Shown here: positions 33,561-45,213 of the stretch, piece by piece
How positions within the stretch are numbered: the first letter of the stretch is position 1
Layout of the letters: each line of letters starts with the position of its first letter
DNA from: Chara braunii
Taxonomy: Eukaryota; Streptophyta; Charophyceae; Charales; Characeae
Length of the DNA stretch: 64,000 nucleotides
Assembly: GCA_003427395.1 (NCBI GenBank)
Contig: BFEA01000380.1
Location: forward strand, 1,092,889 to 1,156,888
Direction of reading: 5' to 3'
The notes under the pieces: generated by a model
Told to the model about the DNA's origin: nothing
Seen by the model: only the letters and a program-made list of their open reading frames with translations
Database searches by the model: none
Position numbers and translations under genes: made by a program

Positions 33561-34900
33561 CTCGCCCACTTGCTTTTTCTTTCCGCTTTCCCCATATTCC
33601 TTCTCGATCTTTTCTGCGTCGTGTCTTTGCAATGCCGCGCCATAGACCTTAGCGGCCAGTTCGTTTGTGATAACTGCTAGACGAACTACTTGGCTGAATC
33701 TGCAACGGTTTCGGAGGCAGATTCACTTAAAGTGAAACTATGAAGAAATAACTACGGGCTATAAATAAGATGAATAATAACAACTAAGAAAAATATAAGA
33801 AAACAAATCTAAAAAAAAACAAAAATAAAAAAAAACAAATCTAAAAAAAACAAAAACAAAAGAAAATTCAACTACTAACTACCTCGTCGTGACAACAGTC
33901 ACAACGGGCTGTAATTGTAACTAACTCCAGTTTCTTCAAGGTCACGGGTTCAGGTCCTCTTCGCCCGAAGTCGGGGGAAAAATGTTGCTCCCTTATAGTA
34001 GAAAAGGAGCTAGCTCAAGGGTCGGGGCAAATTTGATCCCTATGTCTCTAGCTTGATAGATCGCCCCGGAACCTATTGAACTAGCTCCAACTACGATTAG
34101 AAGAGGAGCTACTTACGCATGTATAGAGTAGCGGGGCTCGATCCACCTAGTGGCCCGAACCCTTTTCTAAATCAGTGTGTGCGCACACTTGCTGGTCCGC
34201 ACACCTGTCTGAGTGCTCGTCGGCTTGAGTGTGTGTGTGTGTGGCCCGCAAGGGCACATAACTAATTGAAAGACCCGAAAGACCGGTGTTTGCACGTGGT
34301 TGTGACATTGAGGGTCGCAGCGCGGAAAACACTCAAATGGAGGGGAAAGAGGCTCACGACACTAAGCGTCACGAAAAATACTCGTAGCCTGAGTCTAGAG
34401 CCGTGCGAACAATATCAGAGCTTGCAATAATTATTCCCCCTGCAAAGGGGACAAGGCACCGGTTGCTTGGGTGGCCACGTGGTCAGGGAGTCACCGCCCA
34501 AGACGCAACTTCCTCTCTACATACGAGAGGCTAAGCGGTAGCCCCAACCTTACTCACGACATTCGAGTAAGGATTGATGTACTGGCCGCCGTTCCCAATT
34601 ATGGTCGGCAGTGTGTTTTTCTTGGCTGCCCTGGTCGCATGGCCGGGGTTATATTAATTTTTCAGTCGTCTTTAGACTTTACGGGGGCGCGATCTGCAGA
34701 CTTTCCCAAACCGGCCGGTCCGAGGCCTCTTGACTTGATTTAATTCGTTTTTACCTTACCACCTGAACTTTCGATTGTTTTAGATTCTGGCCGCCACATC
34801 CCACACGACCTTTTCTTGTTTTCTTCCAACCCTCCGACCCTTATAGCTGAAAACTTTTAATGTTTACTAACCCTCACTTGTTGTCGTACACGTCGTAGCA
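33561..34900. other. Unassigned region with A-rich stretch
   Basis: 33768-33865 is a run of AAAACAAA words. The rest shows no gene; a short GT repeat is at 34230-34242. The part from about 34450 may belong to the LTR that ends at palindrome P4. Confidence 0.3.
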
Positions 34901-35042
34901 CTGCGTATGGTTACCTAACAACCTCGACCTCACCGGCCGAGACGTTTGGTTCACGGCGCCATGCCAAAAAAAATTCACTTTTTACTCCAGACCGTCCCTC
35001 GTACGGCAACAGACGTCGGTATTGTATCGAATACAAAATCAT

Positions 35043-35072
35043 GAGCAAATACCCTTGTAAGGGTGCTTGCTC
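35043..35072. repeat. LTR-end palindrome P4
   Basis: Arms GAGCAAATACCC and GGGTGCTTGCTC around TTGTAA, then CGACA. Plus orientation: the LTR should lie to the left and the flank, GGTAATTGACGATAC, to the right. Confidence 0.7.
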
Positions 35073-35079
35073 CGACAAC

Positions 35080-35290
35080 GGTAATTGACGATACTTCACT
35101 TTTGTCAAGGGGCTGCAACGACATGCGACTATTGGAGTACTAAATCTAGAAACGTCCTACCTAATAGCACGGGCCGTGGGATTTAGAACCTGGGTGGTCA
35201 AAAAAATAATGGCTCCGTTTGATTCACGACTGCAACATAGAAAAACAAAGGTTGCCTATTTTTTTATTTTTTATTTTTTTGCATGTATGC
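35080..35290. repeat. Segment shared with 21338-21550
   Basis: From GGTAATTGACGATACTTC through CCTACCTAATAGCAC to the T-rich end it matches the sequence before the first assembly gap. A T-rich low-complexity run follows at 35610-35690 with an AT repeat at 35578-35610. Confidence 0.75.
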
Positions 35291-35944
35291 TTGCAGGACT
35301 TTAACTCTACATCTAGCGGTCTGGTCGTCGATGCTCTAGCCTATCAGACCAGACACCCATTCGAGCCGCAAATGGGTGAGGGAAACTTAAACCGGTCTTA
35401 GCATTACGCCACATCCGAGCTCGAGGCCTACGATGGACTAGTGGGGGTTAGAAGTCTGGCCATAGGTTCGAGGCCTAAGCGTTTGGTTAGGGGCCCGACC
35501 TACCTGCAGGCTCAAGTAGACTGAGCCTGCTGACCACAGGATGAGAGACTCGCTGGGCACCTGTTTTTAGAGAAGTCATATATATATATTGACAATATAT
35601 ATATATATATTTTGAAGCTTTTGTTTTGTTTTGTTTTTTTTTGTTTTTTTGTTTTTTTTTTAATTTTTTTTCTTCCTTCTTTCTTTTTTTGTTCTTAGGC
35701 TTGCTCCTCGGCCCCCTAGATTTGGGAAAGATGGTACCACGCTTGAAAGCACGAGGTAATGTGCCTCCCTATATTTTAGGACGAGGTGCATTTCCGTTGT
35801 GCCCCCTGAAGGAGTGACGGCAACTTGCTGCTTTAGGATTCAATCTTGAGTCTGTATTTCAAACAAGTATGGGAAGAAGGGAGAATGATTGTTTTTTTAT
35901 GTTTGCATGTGGATTCGATGTTGAGTCTGGATTTTGACAGTTCA

Positions 35945-38900
35945 ATGTAGCACTAATGGGCCGCGATGGTGTAGTGACCATTTGCTAAGGCCAAAAAAAA
36001 AAAAAAAAAAAAAATCACAAAAAAAAAAACAAAAGGGGAGCCCGGGATCATAATTTTGAAAAACTCAGATTTTCCACTTTGCGCCAATATTTCTTTTATG
36101 GCCGAAATGATTTTTGTTTACTCTGGATTTGTTTCTACGGGTAGGAGGGCACCCAGCCCACATGGGAGTTTTTTCAGATTTGTTTGTTGAACGAATTGTT
36201 TATTAAAAATCTGCAAAGACGGGCTACTTTTCGAACCCCCTCTCAGCTTGTCGGGACTTGAATTCGTGAATATCACGAGTTGATTGTTCGACTCCCAGCC
36301 TCAGTACTTAGCTGACACTTGTCAGCACGGGTGCCAGGTAAGGAAAAGGAAGCCAATGACTACCTGGAAACTTAGTAGCAACCATTGGCTTCTGATTGTT
36401 TTTATATGGGAAGCAGAGTCGTGACCATTCTTCCTTGAATTGAGGTTATGGAAGGACCAATTGAAGGCCCAGCTCCATAGGGACTGAGCTAGCCTCAAAT
36501 TTTGAAAGAGAGGCTACTTTTGACCACTGCTCCAAAGCCTGGTGAGGCTGCTTGAAGCCATCACTATGGTATGCATAGCCCTGCAAAGAGCCCTGTGTAT
36601 ATATGCATGAGGCCAACTAGATCTAAAAAAATGAAAGTTATGGGTGTCAGTACAAAGCTACAACAACTTCAGCTTCAGGATTTCAATAGAGAAAGTAAGC
36701 AAAAGGTGATAAGTGGTAATCACAAAGCAATTTCCGGACTTAACAACAAGAGCTAAACCGGAGAAAGAAAGACATGAACCCATAACTAAAGCAACAAAGG
36801 TTTATTTCCTCCATGACTATATCAAGAGGGGCTAGCCCAGGTAGAGGCACACTGAAGCGGTGGCCTAGCATGAGGTCAGGGGTATACAATGATCCTTGAA
36901 GGAGCTTTGAGGCAGCAATGAGGCAATTGGAGGAGTGTTGGAGGTCTGCTGGAAGAGGGCTTGGAAAAGCAAGTTGGAGGAAGTCTGCAAGTTGGAGAAT
37001 AAGCTGCAGGAGTTTGAGAGTTGCGAGGAGGCAATGTTGCGTTGTCGAATTTTCTTGGTGTCAGCAGTGGGTTTTTGGCAGTGGTGCGAAAGCGCTGCCC
37101 AGTTTTCCCTGCGGCCAGACATTGACTAAGAGGGGTACCGTCGAAGTGGTGGCATTGACGTTGTGCTGTCTATAACACCGCATTGACGCATTGACACTGA
37201 TGGCGAGTGGCAGCGAGCGTTGAGATGCCATCATATTACTGGGAGGTGATTGTGTTGAGAGGATCTCGAGGCAAATGATCGTTCTAGGGAGTGGTGTGGA
37301 TCGCTTTGCTGACGACTCGTTGTGACAATTATCTCATCTGGAGCGCGATTTTACACGGTCTTCTTGAGTGGGCCGTCTCTTCAACTTCACTCAAGGTCAG
37401 TTATTGACTAAGACCCCTTCACACTTGTGTGAACCCACATTTGCTTGACCCTGTTCTTTGAATGTTCACTGAAAAGGGAAAGGAAATGTGTGTTTGCACG
37501 AGTGAATCGAAGTCTAACGTGAGTTTTGCTTTGTTTACTTTCGAACTTGTTATTAGGTCTGATGTGCAGGTAGGTAGAAGAATGCCTGAAAAAGGGAGAT
37601 CTGAACATGTGAACGGAAATGAAGGAATGATGATTGTTTTCTATCTCTCACTTGTATGTTGAAGGGAAAGAAAACGACGAAAAAAATTTCGATCACATAA
37701 AGAAGAAGAACTCAATTGGACATAGACTTTTTCCTGAGGTCACCCGTTTTTTTTTCTCCTGAACGAGTCTCTTTGTTTATGCCGTCTGTCTGAATGATTT
37801 TATCTTCTGTGATCTCTTTTTTCGTTTAAATCCTTGACGTTTGGCGACAAAAGATTGTTTGTCTGCCGTGGTAGACGCTTTTCCCTTTCCTACGCGGCAT
37901 CTGAGGCGGGGGTTCGGTGCCTAGAAGCCGACCCTGCTATCGACTCGGAGTGGACCACTTATGTGGGGGAGATATCATGCTGTTGTGGTGGAGCCAGCCC
38001 GACTTCTGAGATCCGAGGTTCGCTTGGACGAAGACGACGGGTATCCCAGACCACCTCCTAGGGAAAGTACATGCGCCTATTCACGAAAGGGCCTTAAGTT
38101 TCTTGACGCCTCACGTTAAGGGGAGCTGCCATAGCGTACCATTCTAGTGACCGTCTTAGGAGCCACTGATGTATGGGGAACTGGCACCAGAAGAAACCCA
38201 ATTCGTGTAATTACTAGTCTTGGATGGAGTGCGTGTAGGCACTACCTTCGTGGATAGGTTTGCACCATAAGAAGTGCAAACCTGGGGAAGTTGAAATGGG
38301 TTGATAAGAAGTGGCGATTATAGCAATGCTTTGAAAATTCTTATGATGAAGATGGGTACTTCATCATTCGTGGGACGGAAAGAGCCATTGTTGCCCAGGA
38401 GGACAAGGCAACCGACAAAATTTGGAAGTGGACCCCCATTTTCGACGGGGTAACCGGTGCGCCGGTTGTCTAAATTGGCCGCTAATTTGAATAGTGGTCG
38501 GTGGATTACTTACAGATGTCATTCATACCAAAGTTAGAAAGATAGTGAAGTCACCATTAAAGCAATGGTATCCTAGCTCTACTTGAGAGTTGGGAGATGT
38601 CTTCGTTTCTTTCATAGCAGTCAATATGGGGCGGAATGAAAGAACTTGGCAACGCACCTCATCAAGTCGAAAAGTTGTATCAGCCCAGTCATTTGGCCGG
38701 CAAAGTGGAGATATTTTGGTTCGACATTATTTGAGCGCGGCTATGCATGCTAATAATGTTTTTATCCTCTTGTTGATAAGTGTTATTGAAGTCAGGTCAA
38801 CTCATGTTGGCTCGTCGTTGGATGGCAAGACAAGTCGACCTATGTCGACTCGTTCTAAATGAGTGATATGCGTGTTGAATTGCATTATGGATGAATCGAT

Positions 38901-39494
38901 TTCAAAAGACAAGTCAACTTACGTTGACTTGAATCTTCTTCGTTTGACAATATTTTGTCTGAGTAACTCTTGATTGTCTTTAAAAGAAGGGATTAACATG
39001 ACTCGAAGTTTTTTTTACGCTTAGGTTATCACGTCCTAGTCGACCAACGTCGATCCGATTCTTGGGAGATCAACGCCCCAGGGATGAACGACGCTCGGTT
39101 CCACTTTGGCGTTCAACCTCACGTACCTATGCTACGGCGAACGAGCAAACACCCTCGACTGACCCACCTCTGCAACTGCATGTAAAAGCTTTCGCATGTG
39201 GTTCAGTAGCTCAGTAGGGATACGCCCCTAAGGGTGGTGACAACCCCTTAGGGAAGCAAGCTTATGCCTTGCGGGAACCTATCTTGTCGTAGGGGACTGC
39301 GGGATGTACAACTAGCGCACCCAGTTAGAGCGATGAAGGGACGACGAGACTGGGCCCGTCTCGGTGGTTCGATGTGTGAATTATGCGTCGTCCCCGTGTT
39401 ATCTCTTGTTAATTTTTGTTTAACTCCTGCGTGACACGGTCGGGAGGGCTCCCGCCTTTTCGCAAGAAAAAGGCGGGGGTCGATGCGCTCGGCA
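35945..39494 (+). repeat. Solo LTR F
   Basis: Copy of LTR E, aligned from the AATCACAAA block at 36013 to GATGCGCTCGGCA at 39482-39494. No primer binding site follows (ACGACGTCGG instead), so this is a solo LTR. Compared with E it lacks about 420 bases of array (near 37040). It keeps the KLEEVCKLENKLQEFE coiled-coil-like frame (about 36970-37020) and a KLQQLQLQDFNRES stretch (36650-36690). The left boundary is not sharp. Confidence 0.7.
36349..36392 (+). repeat. Covarying hairpin in LTR F
   Basis: Arms GAAGCCAATG (36349-36358) and CATTGGCTTC (36383-36392). LTR E has GCAACCAAT and ATTGGTTGC at the same places; two pairs changed on both sides. Confidence 0.75.
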
Positions 39495-39499
39495 ACGAC

Positions 39500-40728
39500 G
39501 TCGGCGTAGCGGACCCTCAACAGGGCCGCAACATGTCTCAGGTGAGGCGGACCCGGATGCAGACCTTAGCGGTAGTAACAAATATTTAAATGTGAATTTT
39601 TAAAGCCCGAAGCGGGGAAAGGTTTCCTGTGGGTAGTCGCTGCAGCTTGTGGCCTCGCCCTGATGCCCCTATTCCGTTATGCCTAAGCACGACTCACTAG
39701 CCTTCGGCCTCAACGAGCTTGCACACTCTCAAATCTTGTAACAGATGGTGGGTGGACAGATAGTGCATCCGCAGCTGACCCCGCTATCCAGATTTCTTAT
39801 GGCTCGTGGGCTAAATCAGCTACCGGCTAACACGCACGTTGAACTCCTCGGCCCTTGTTTTCAAGGCAGGCAGAATAAGGAAATTTCGCCAGCATCCCGA
39901 ATACGTAGGGATCCGGGCGGGGCCCCTAGCCCGGTGCCACGGTCGACTCTAAAAGCCGATAACTAAAATTAAGATATCAATAATAATAGTAACATTAAAA
40001 TGAGTTAAATAATAATCCCGAAAAATAAATGCGAACCACAGAGCGACTAGAGAAAAAAAAAGACGGTCAGTACCACCTTGACACCGTGACCACGGGCGGC
40101 AAAACCATGGGGGATAGCCTCGCCGTGCCCTCAACCCCTTGGTCCCTTTACGCCGCTCCGATACTCTTGCGTTGCCGTCGTTGGATTCGTTCCTGAATCC
40201 CCTAGATAAATGTCGGATAGCGTAACCAATAGTGTTAGGCCCAAGGCTAGTTTTAGTATTAGCGGTAACCTATATAAGCTAATACCACGCGGCTCACGTG
40301 TCCTCTGACGTGTTCCAAGCCACACCTCGTCCTACCAACTGAATCCCCGATCGTCAAGCCCCTCGCCTACCGCTCATTTATTCCCTCGCATACCCTGACC
40401 ATTACTCAATGCAGCATTGTCGTCAACGTCGTCCTCCATATCGAGGTCAAGCGTACCAATCAAACGATGAAATTATTTAATGCTAGATTAAATTAAAGAC
40501 AAAAATTTGGCCGGCAACCACGACAACTTTACAATCATCAACAAAAAGAGAGATCACGTGCGCCATAAGTCTGTGCGGCCACACATTCTCTATTTCTAGT
40601 CAACCACTCAGACAATGAGACCGAAACACAGTCGTGACTCACATAGTGAACTCAAACCTTAAACCAAACTTATTTTCTGTCACTTGCATAAACCAAGGCG
40701 GTACCCTTGTAAAGGTATTCGCACCAAC
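39500..40728 (+). repeat. Palindrome-family LTR-like repeat, copy G3
   Basis: Inverse copy of the first part of G1 and G2: CCTAGATAAATGTCGGATAG and GTTAGGCCCAAGGCTAG at 40200-40250 answer the reverse complement of G1 at 12465-12520, and GTCGTCAACGTCGTCCTC at 40418 answers 12300-12320. It ends at palindrome P5 and CCAACA. Non-coding. Confidence 0.65.
40698..40722. repeat. LTR-end palindrome P5
   Basis: Core TACCCTTGTAAAGGTA in arms GCGG and TCGC, followed by ACCAACA. Confidence 0.65.
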
Positions 40729-41424
40729 AATGCTGTTACGCGGGGTTTGTCCATCTTCCAACTTCGAATGTCTGTCGAGGAGGTGTGGTGGTCCAGAAAG
40801 CGAACAGCGCGAAGAAGTGAGGGGCGTCGAAAAAAAAACAAAGGTACGCGGGAACATCCCCGTTCTAAATTTGAAATTTGAAATAGTAGCGCGTGGACGA
40901 CTCCGAGGAGGCAGACGTGCGGGTCATCGAAGGGGCAGTGAGGAGAGCGCAGTCTTCTCAACTCCTACTTGGGTTCACCATCTCCTTGCATACTTCCCTT
41001 TGCCGAGACTCTTGGACGACTTGTAGTGGAGGTTGTGGCAAGCGAAGAGGGACATGCTGCGAGGGGTCACTACTTGAAAGCGCACGACAGGGTCGAATGG
41101 CAGCGGTTGTCGCGAAGACGTCAGTTGGTGAAGTTCTCCTACTGTCTTTACGACTGCAGAAACGCACAGTGTACACCCCTCCGGTTACAATCGTGGAGGT
41201 GAAGACAGAGAGCATTCTCCGGAGCTCCGTTGTCGTGTTCGGGCAGTGCGATGGATGGTTGTCGTGCACATGGTCGCGCATTGTTGACATCCACTGAGAA
41301 GACAACTGTCGCGACGGTTGCAATGGTCGTGGTAATCCGCAGCCAGGTGGAGAGAGCGGCAGGGAGCATGAAGGCCATGATTTCAAAGCGGTGACAGAGG
41401 ATGTTGGTTCACATGTCCCATTGA
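40729..41424. other. Region upstream of the Harbinger relic
   Basis: Frames of 130-140 codons exist on both strands but are overlapping and show no domain. It may contain the left end of the Harbinger element; I saw no terminal inverted repeat. Confidence 0.3.
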
Positions 41425-42290
41425 GTGTTTTTGAAAATCAGCAAAGAGTGTGCACCTCATCAGCAACGACAGTTAACATTCTACAAGGGGCCACTTCAGC
41501 CCGAGCAGATCGTCGCGTACGCGCTGTACCGGTGGGCATCAGGCAAATCTTACGACAATAGCACATCGTCTTTGGACATCGGAAGAACATCTGGACTCGT
41601 CACCGTCCACGATGTTACAACCACTTTGTGAAGGGTGTATGGCCACAAAAGATCATGGCCCGCGGGGGTGTGGAAACAAGTGGTGCTCCGAGCGTTCGCT
41701 AACAAAGGCTTCTCCTACTTGAACAAGCCTGCGAATGCTCACTGCGAGAAATATTTCAATCATAAGCATCGATTCTTTTTCATTGCGCAGTTGATGGTTA
41801 TCCTCGATTTGCATATGTTGGATAAGTTCGTCGGATATCCAGGGAGCTGCCACGACATCGGGGTCATCGAACTGTCAAGTCTGTGGAGGCGAGCAAAAGA
41901 GAGATTGTTGTTTCACGGGCCGTCTGTTGTTCTGCCAGGTGGGGTGAGGACGAATGGATACATCATGGGTGACAACGGGTATCCTTGTTTGGAATGGGTG
42001 GTGGTGCCGTATGGAGGGATCGACTAGCATCCTTAAGAGGCATTGTTCGACAATAAACAAAAGGTTGCCAGAGGGGCTGTGGAAAGGGCGTTCAGGAGGT
42101 TGAAAGGGACTCGAAGTTTGTTCCTGGGAACGCACAAGACGAATCTTGACACTCTGCCGCAGTAGTTCATGGTTGTCTGCATTCTACACAACATTCTTCT
42201 CGACGATGGCATCGAATTCGACGATAATCTGCCATGGGAAGTCGACGCCAACGGTCCCTCGCAGCCAGTAGCCATGACAACGTCGATGAG
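41425..42290 (+). pseudogene. PIF/Harbinger-type transposase (broken)
   Basis: One frame runs from 41425 to about 42290 with four stops (41629 TGA, 42025 TAG, 42034 TAA and a TAG near 42160) and no frameshift. The first part holds a helical LQPEQIVAYALYRWASGKSY segment typical of the N-terminal region. Then come YFNHKHRFFFIAQLMV, GYPGSCHDIGVIELSSLW, NGYIMGDNGYPCLEWVVVPY and, after the stops, KVARGAVERAFRRLKGTRSL and FMVVCILHNILLDDG. These are the blocks around the second catalytic Asp (GDNGYP) and the Glu (AVERAF) of HARBI1-like nucleases. The IDGTH block with the first Asp should lie between GFSYLN and the NHKHR block but is absent, so a short deletion is likely. No Myb-like partner gene is visible. 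Confidence 0.8.
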
Positions 42291-42557
42291 GCGAACGAGT
42301 TACGCAATGCCTTGGATGAGCGCATGAGACACATGTGATGCTTTGCGTTGCCTGGTGAGGTTGCTAGTATGGTCCATCTGCGTTTGGAGCGTTCCAGTTC
42401 CTCGCCCGTTGACACATATGACATGGCGGGTGTTGCCGATTGTGCATTATCGTTGTGATCATGCCACGATCGCAATGTGGTAGACTTATGTGATGTCTCC
42501 TCGTATGACGTCGCAATGTCCATTTCGGGTTTCGATAGCGTGGCGTCTGCGCTACGT

Positions 42558-42558
42558 G

Positions 42559-42587
<29 letters not shown>
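42558..42587. repeat. TG dinucleotide repeat
   Basis: Fifteen TG units. It creates a Thr-His or Cys-Val run in overlapping frames that are not genes. Confidence 0.95.
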
Positions 42588-42589
<2 letters not shown>

Positions 42590-42599
42590 AAGGGATTTC

Positions 42600-43835
42600 A
42601 GATTTTCGGCAGGGTCGACGCTCCTTGTGCTCTTGGAATGTGTTTTGTCTTCGTCGTGATGACAAAAGCGCGCTGCTGTCCGCAATGTTTTTTCATGAAG
42701 AGTAAATTGTTCCACTTTTTTTATGTTCTTTGTATCGCTCTTCTCTGTCACGGTGCATGCGTGGATTATGTTCCTTGTTTGTTTGTTCTACGTTTTTCAT
42801 CGCATCGTTCCAATGTCTTTCGTCGAGATGCAATGACTGCATTGTGGCTGATTTACTCTTCCGTCAATGACGTCATTTCGCATCTGGATAAGATGTTCAT
42901 CAACAAATGCTTCGAAGGTGCTTTTGTGATTATGTTTTATCCTTCGTCACTGTTGTTTTCTTTTGTTTTTCGGCGTCACATGGTAATGCTAATACATCCT
43001 GCTTAAACACTGGCATGGCAGAAAGCAGAACGACTCACGTCAAAAAGAAACTCCAATGACGATGCACACCAACACATTCAATGAATATAAAGTGCACCGA
43101 CAACAATCACGAAAAGATCTTTGAGGCTGCAGTTCAATCAAACACATATACAAAAACAACTGCTCATTCCATATGTAGAGTTTCAACATAGCAATAAAGC
43201 ACCGCAACACAATTTTTTATACTTTTTAGCCACGCACGGTTGAGCACGAACGACGAAGGCTAAACACCAATTACCGCCACAGCGGACGAGGGCTCACCTG
43301 CATTCGCCGTCGATGGCGTAAAATTGAAAGTTCATGACGACAAAAAAAAACAACGCTAACAACGCATGATCTGCACCCCCCTTGCTGCAGATGATCCATG
43401 TGCTACCCCCAATACATTTTCTTTCAGCGCAATGCGCATGTCGTCAAAGGCACGCCACGTTCCCCGCCACGAACCCCCGACCCATCCACAAAGGCGAGAC
43501 TATTTCAACCCCGTCATCCACATCAATCACCCCCCATCTACACCCCTACAACCCACTGCATCCCCNCCCCCCNCNCNCCCCCNCNCCCCNNCCCCCCNCC
43601 CGCCGACCCATCCCCTTGATGACCTCGTGAAGTTGCGCAATACCTCAAAGCCGTCTAGGATTTGGCACCATGTCAACTGCTATCGTCCTTGTGAACGATC
43701 GTCGGAGGGTCACTGCCCACCCTATCATGTGTCCTAGCTTCATCTACCTTTTTCAACGCCGCGTTTTTGATTAAATATCACCTTGCAATCAGCCCATTCC
43801 TAGATGCAATGCAGGTACTCGCCCAACGCAAAGTG
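42600..43835. other. Unassigned region with a low-quality C run
   Basis: No credible gene. At 43564-43602 a run of C carries about ten scattered N calls, a sequencing or assembly weakness rather than biology. The rest is mixed composition. Confidence 0.4.
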
Positions 43836-44889
43836 CAACAAAAAAATTCCTACGAGAAATGAAAATTGAAAAAAAAATCCAAAAAAAAAAAAAAAAATCT
43901 TATTTATAAATTATCAACAGCAAAAAAATCCCAGAATTAAATAATCATTCTATAGTAAAACTTCATTGTAAATTTTAAATTTTCATTCCATCTTAAAAAA
44001 TATCAACTCCAATTTTAAAAATTTTCGTCTTACTTGAAAACTTTCCTTCCAAGAATGAGGTATTGCTTCTTATTTGAACTGCATGCTAGAGACGGAATGA
44101 AAGTATGGATGAGTTCATTAAATATTTTAATTGGACTGTCATTCTAAGTAAGGATTTTCAGTTATAAATAGGTTTATCCAATCGAAATTAGAAGATATTT
44201 GTTGCAGTAGACTGAAAGTTTAATTAAAACATTTCATAAACTCGTCCAGCCTTTCATTCCATCTTGAACACATAGATGTAGTTGGAGGGGAAAACTCATA
44301 TTTAGACGGGAACTTATAAAATAAAACTGAAAATTTTTGAATTGGATGAACATTGGAATGGTAATTTATAAATATGAAGGATTTTTTTTTTTTTTTATGG
44401 AATGTGTTTTGAACTTTCATTTCTCGTGGGAATTTCTCTGTTGATCATTCCAATGTTCGTCCAATTCTAAAATTTCTAGTTTTATTTGATAAGTTTCCGT
44501 CTAAATATGAGTTTTTCCTTCCAACTACATCTATTTGTTCAAAATGGAATAAAAGTCTGAACGAGTTTATGAAATCTTTTAATTAAACTTTTGTTCTTTT
44601 AGAACAAATATCTTCTAATTTAGATTGCATTAACATATTTATAACTGAAAATCCTTACTTAGAATGACAGTCAAATTAGAATATTTTATTAACTCATCAA
44701 AAATTTCACTTCATCCCTAGCATGCAGTTCAAATAAGAAGGGATGCCCCATTCTTGGAAGGAAAGTTTTCAAATAAGACGAAAAATTTAGGAATTAGAAT
44801 GATGTTTTTTAAGATAAAATGAAAAATTAAAATTTAGAGTGTAATTTTACTATAGAATGATTATTTCATTCAAGAAAATTTTTCTGTTG
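43836..44889. mobile_element. Foldback MITE, copy 2, interrupted by copy 3
   Basis: Starts CAACAAAAAAATTCC and ends AATTTTTCTGTTG apart from one base, flanked by TG on both sides (possible 2-bp duplication). The sequence agrees with the MITE at 4623-5143 on either side of an inserted third copy at 43915-44443. Confidence 0.8.
43915..44443. mobile_element. Foldback MITE, copy 3, nested
   Basis: Runs from CAACAG to CTGTTG, in the opposite orientation to the host MITE. The host reads ATTAT before and ATCATTCC after, while the uninterrupted copy 1 reads ATTATCATTCC. So the insertion duplicated AT. This gives an empty-site comparison inside the window. Confidence 0.85.
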
Positions 44890-45213
44890 TGGAGTTTCCC
44901 CAGGCGATCCACAAGTTGAGGATGTAAGAACCTGTCACAATGAGTGTGGGTTTGACGACCAACGATGAGTAGAAGAAGGTCTCGTAGTGGGAGCGTTCGC
45001 CATCGTTGTCCATGCACATGATCTACATGCATGCCCTCAAGAGTAAGCAAAGGCAGTCCATAAGCCTGTTGAGCCTTTTGTGTTTCAAACGACCGTCGTC
45101 CACCCACTGCCCGCACCACAGTGCGTCTGTCTAACACTCCACAACTGAACAACTATAGTCTTCTAGCGCGCTGTCATATCGTCACCTTCTGACTTGTCTA
45201 GGATCTTCACGCT
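44890..45213. other. Unassigned spacer
   Basis: A 100-codon minus-strand frame is present but shows no domain and overlaps the MITE end. Nothing else is visible. Confidence 0.3.

Noticed and set aside
42167-42751. 194-codon minus-strand frame
   Set aside because: Antisense of the Harbinger relic and of a TG repeat that gives a Thr-His run.
43366-43740. 123-codon frame with undefined residues
   Set aside because: It runs through a low-quality C run and has no domain.
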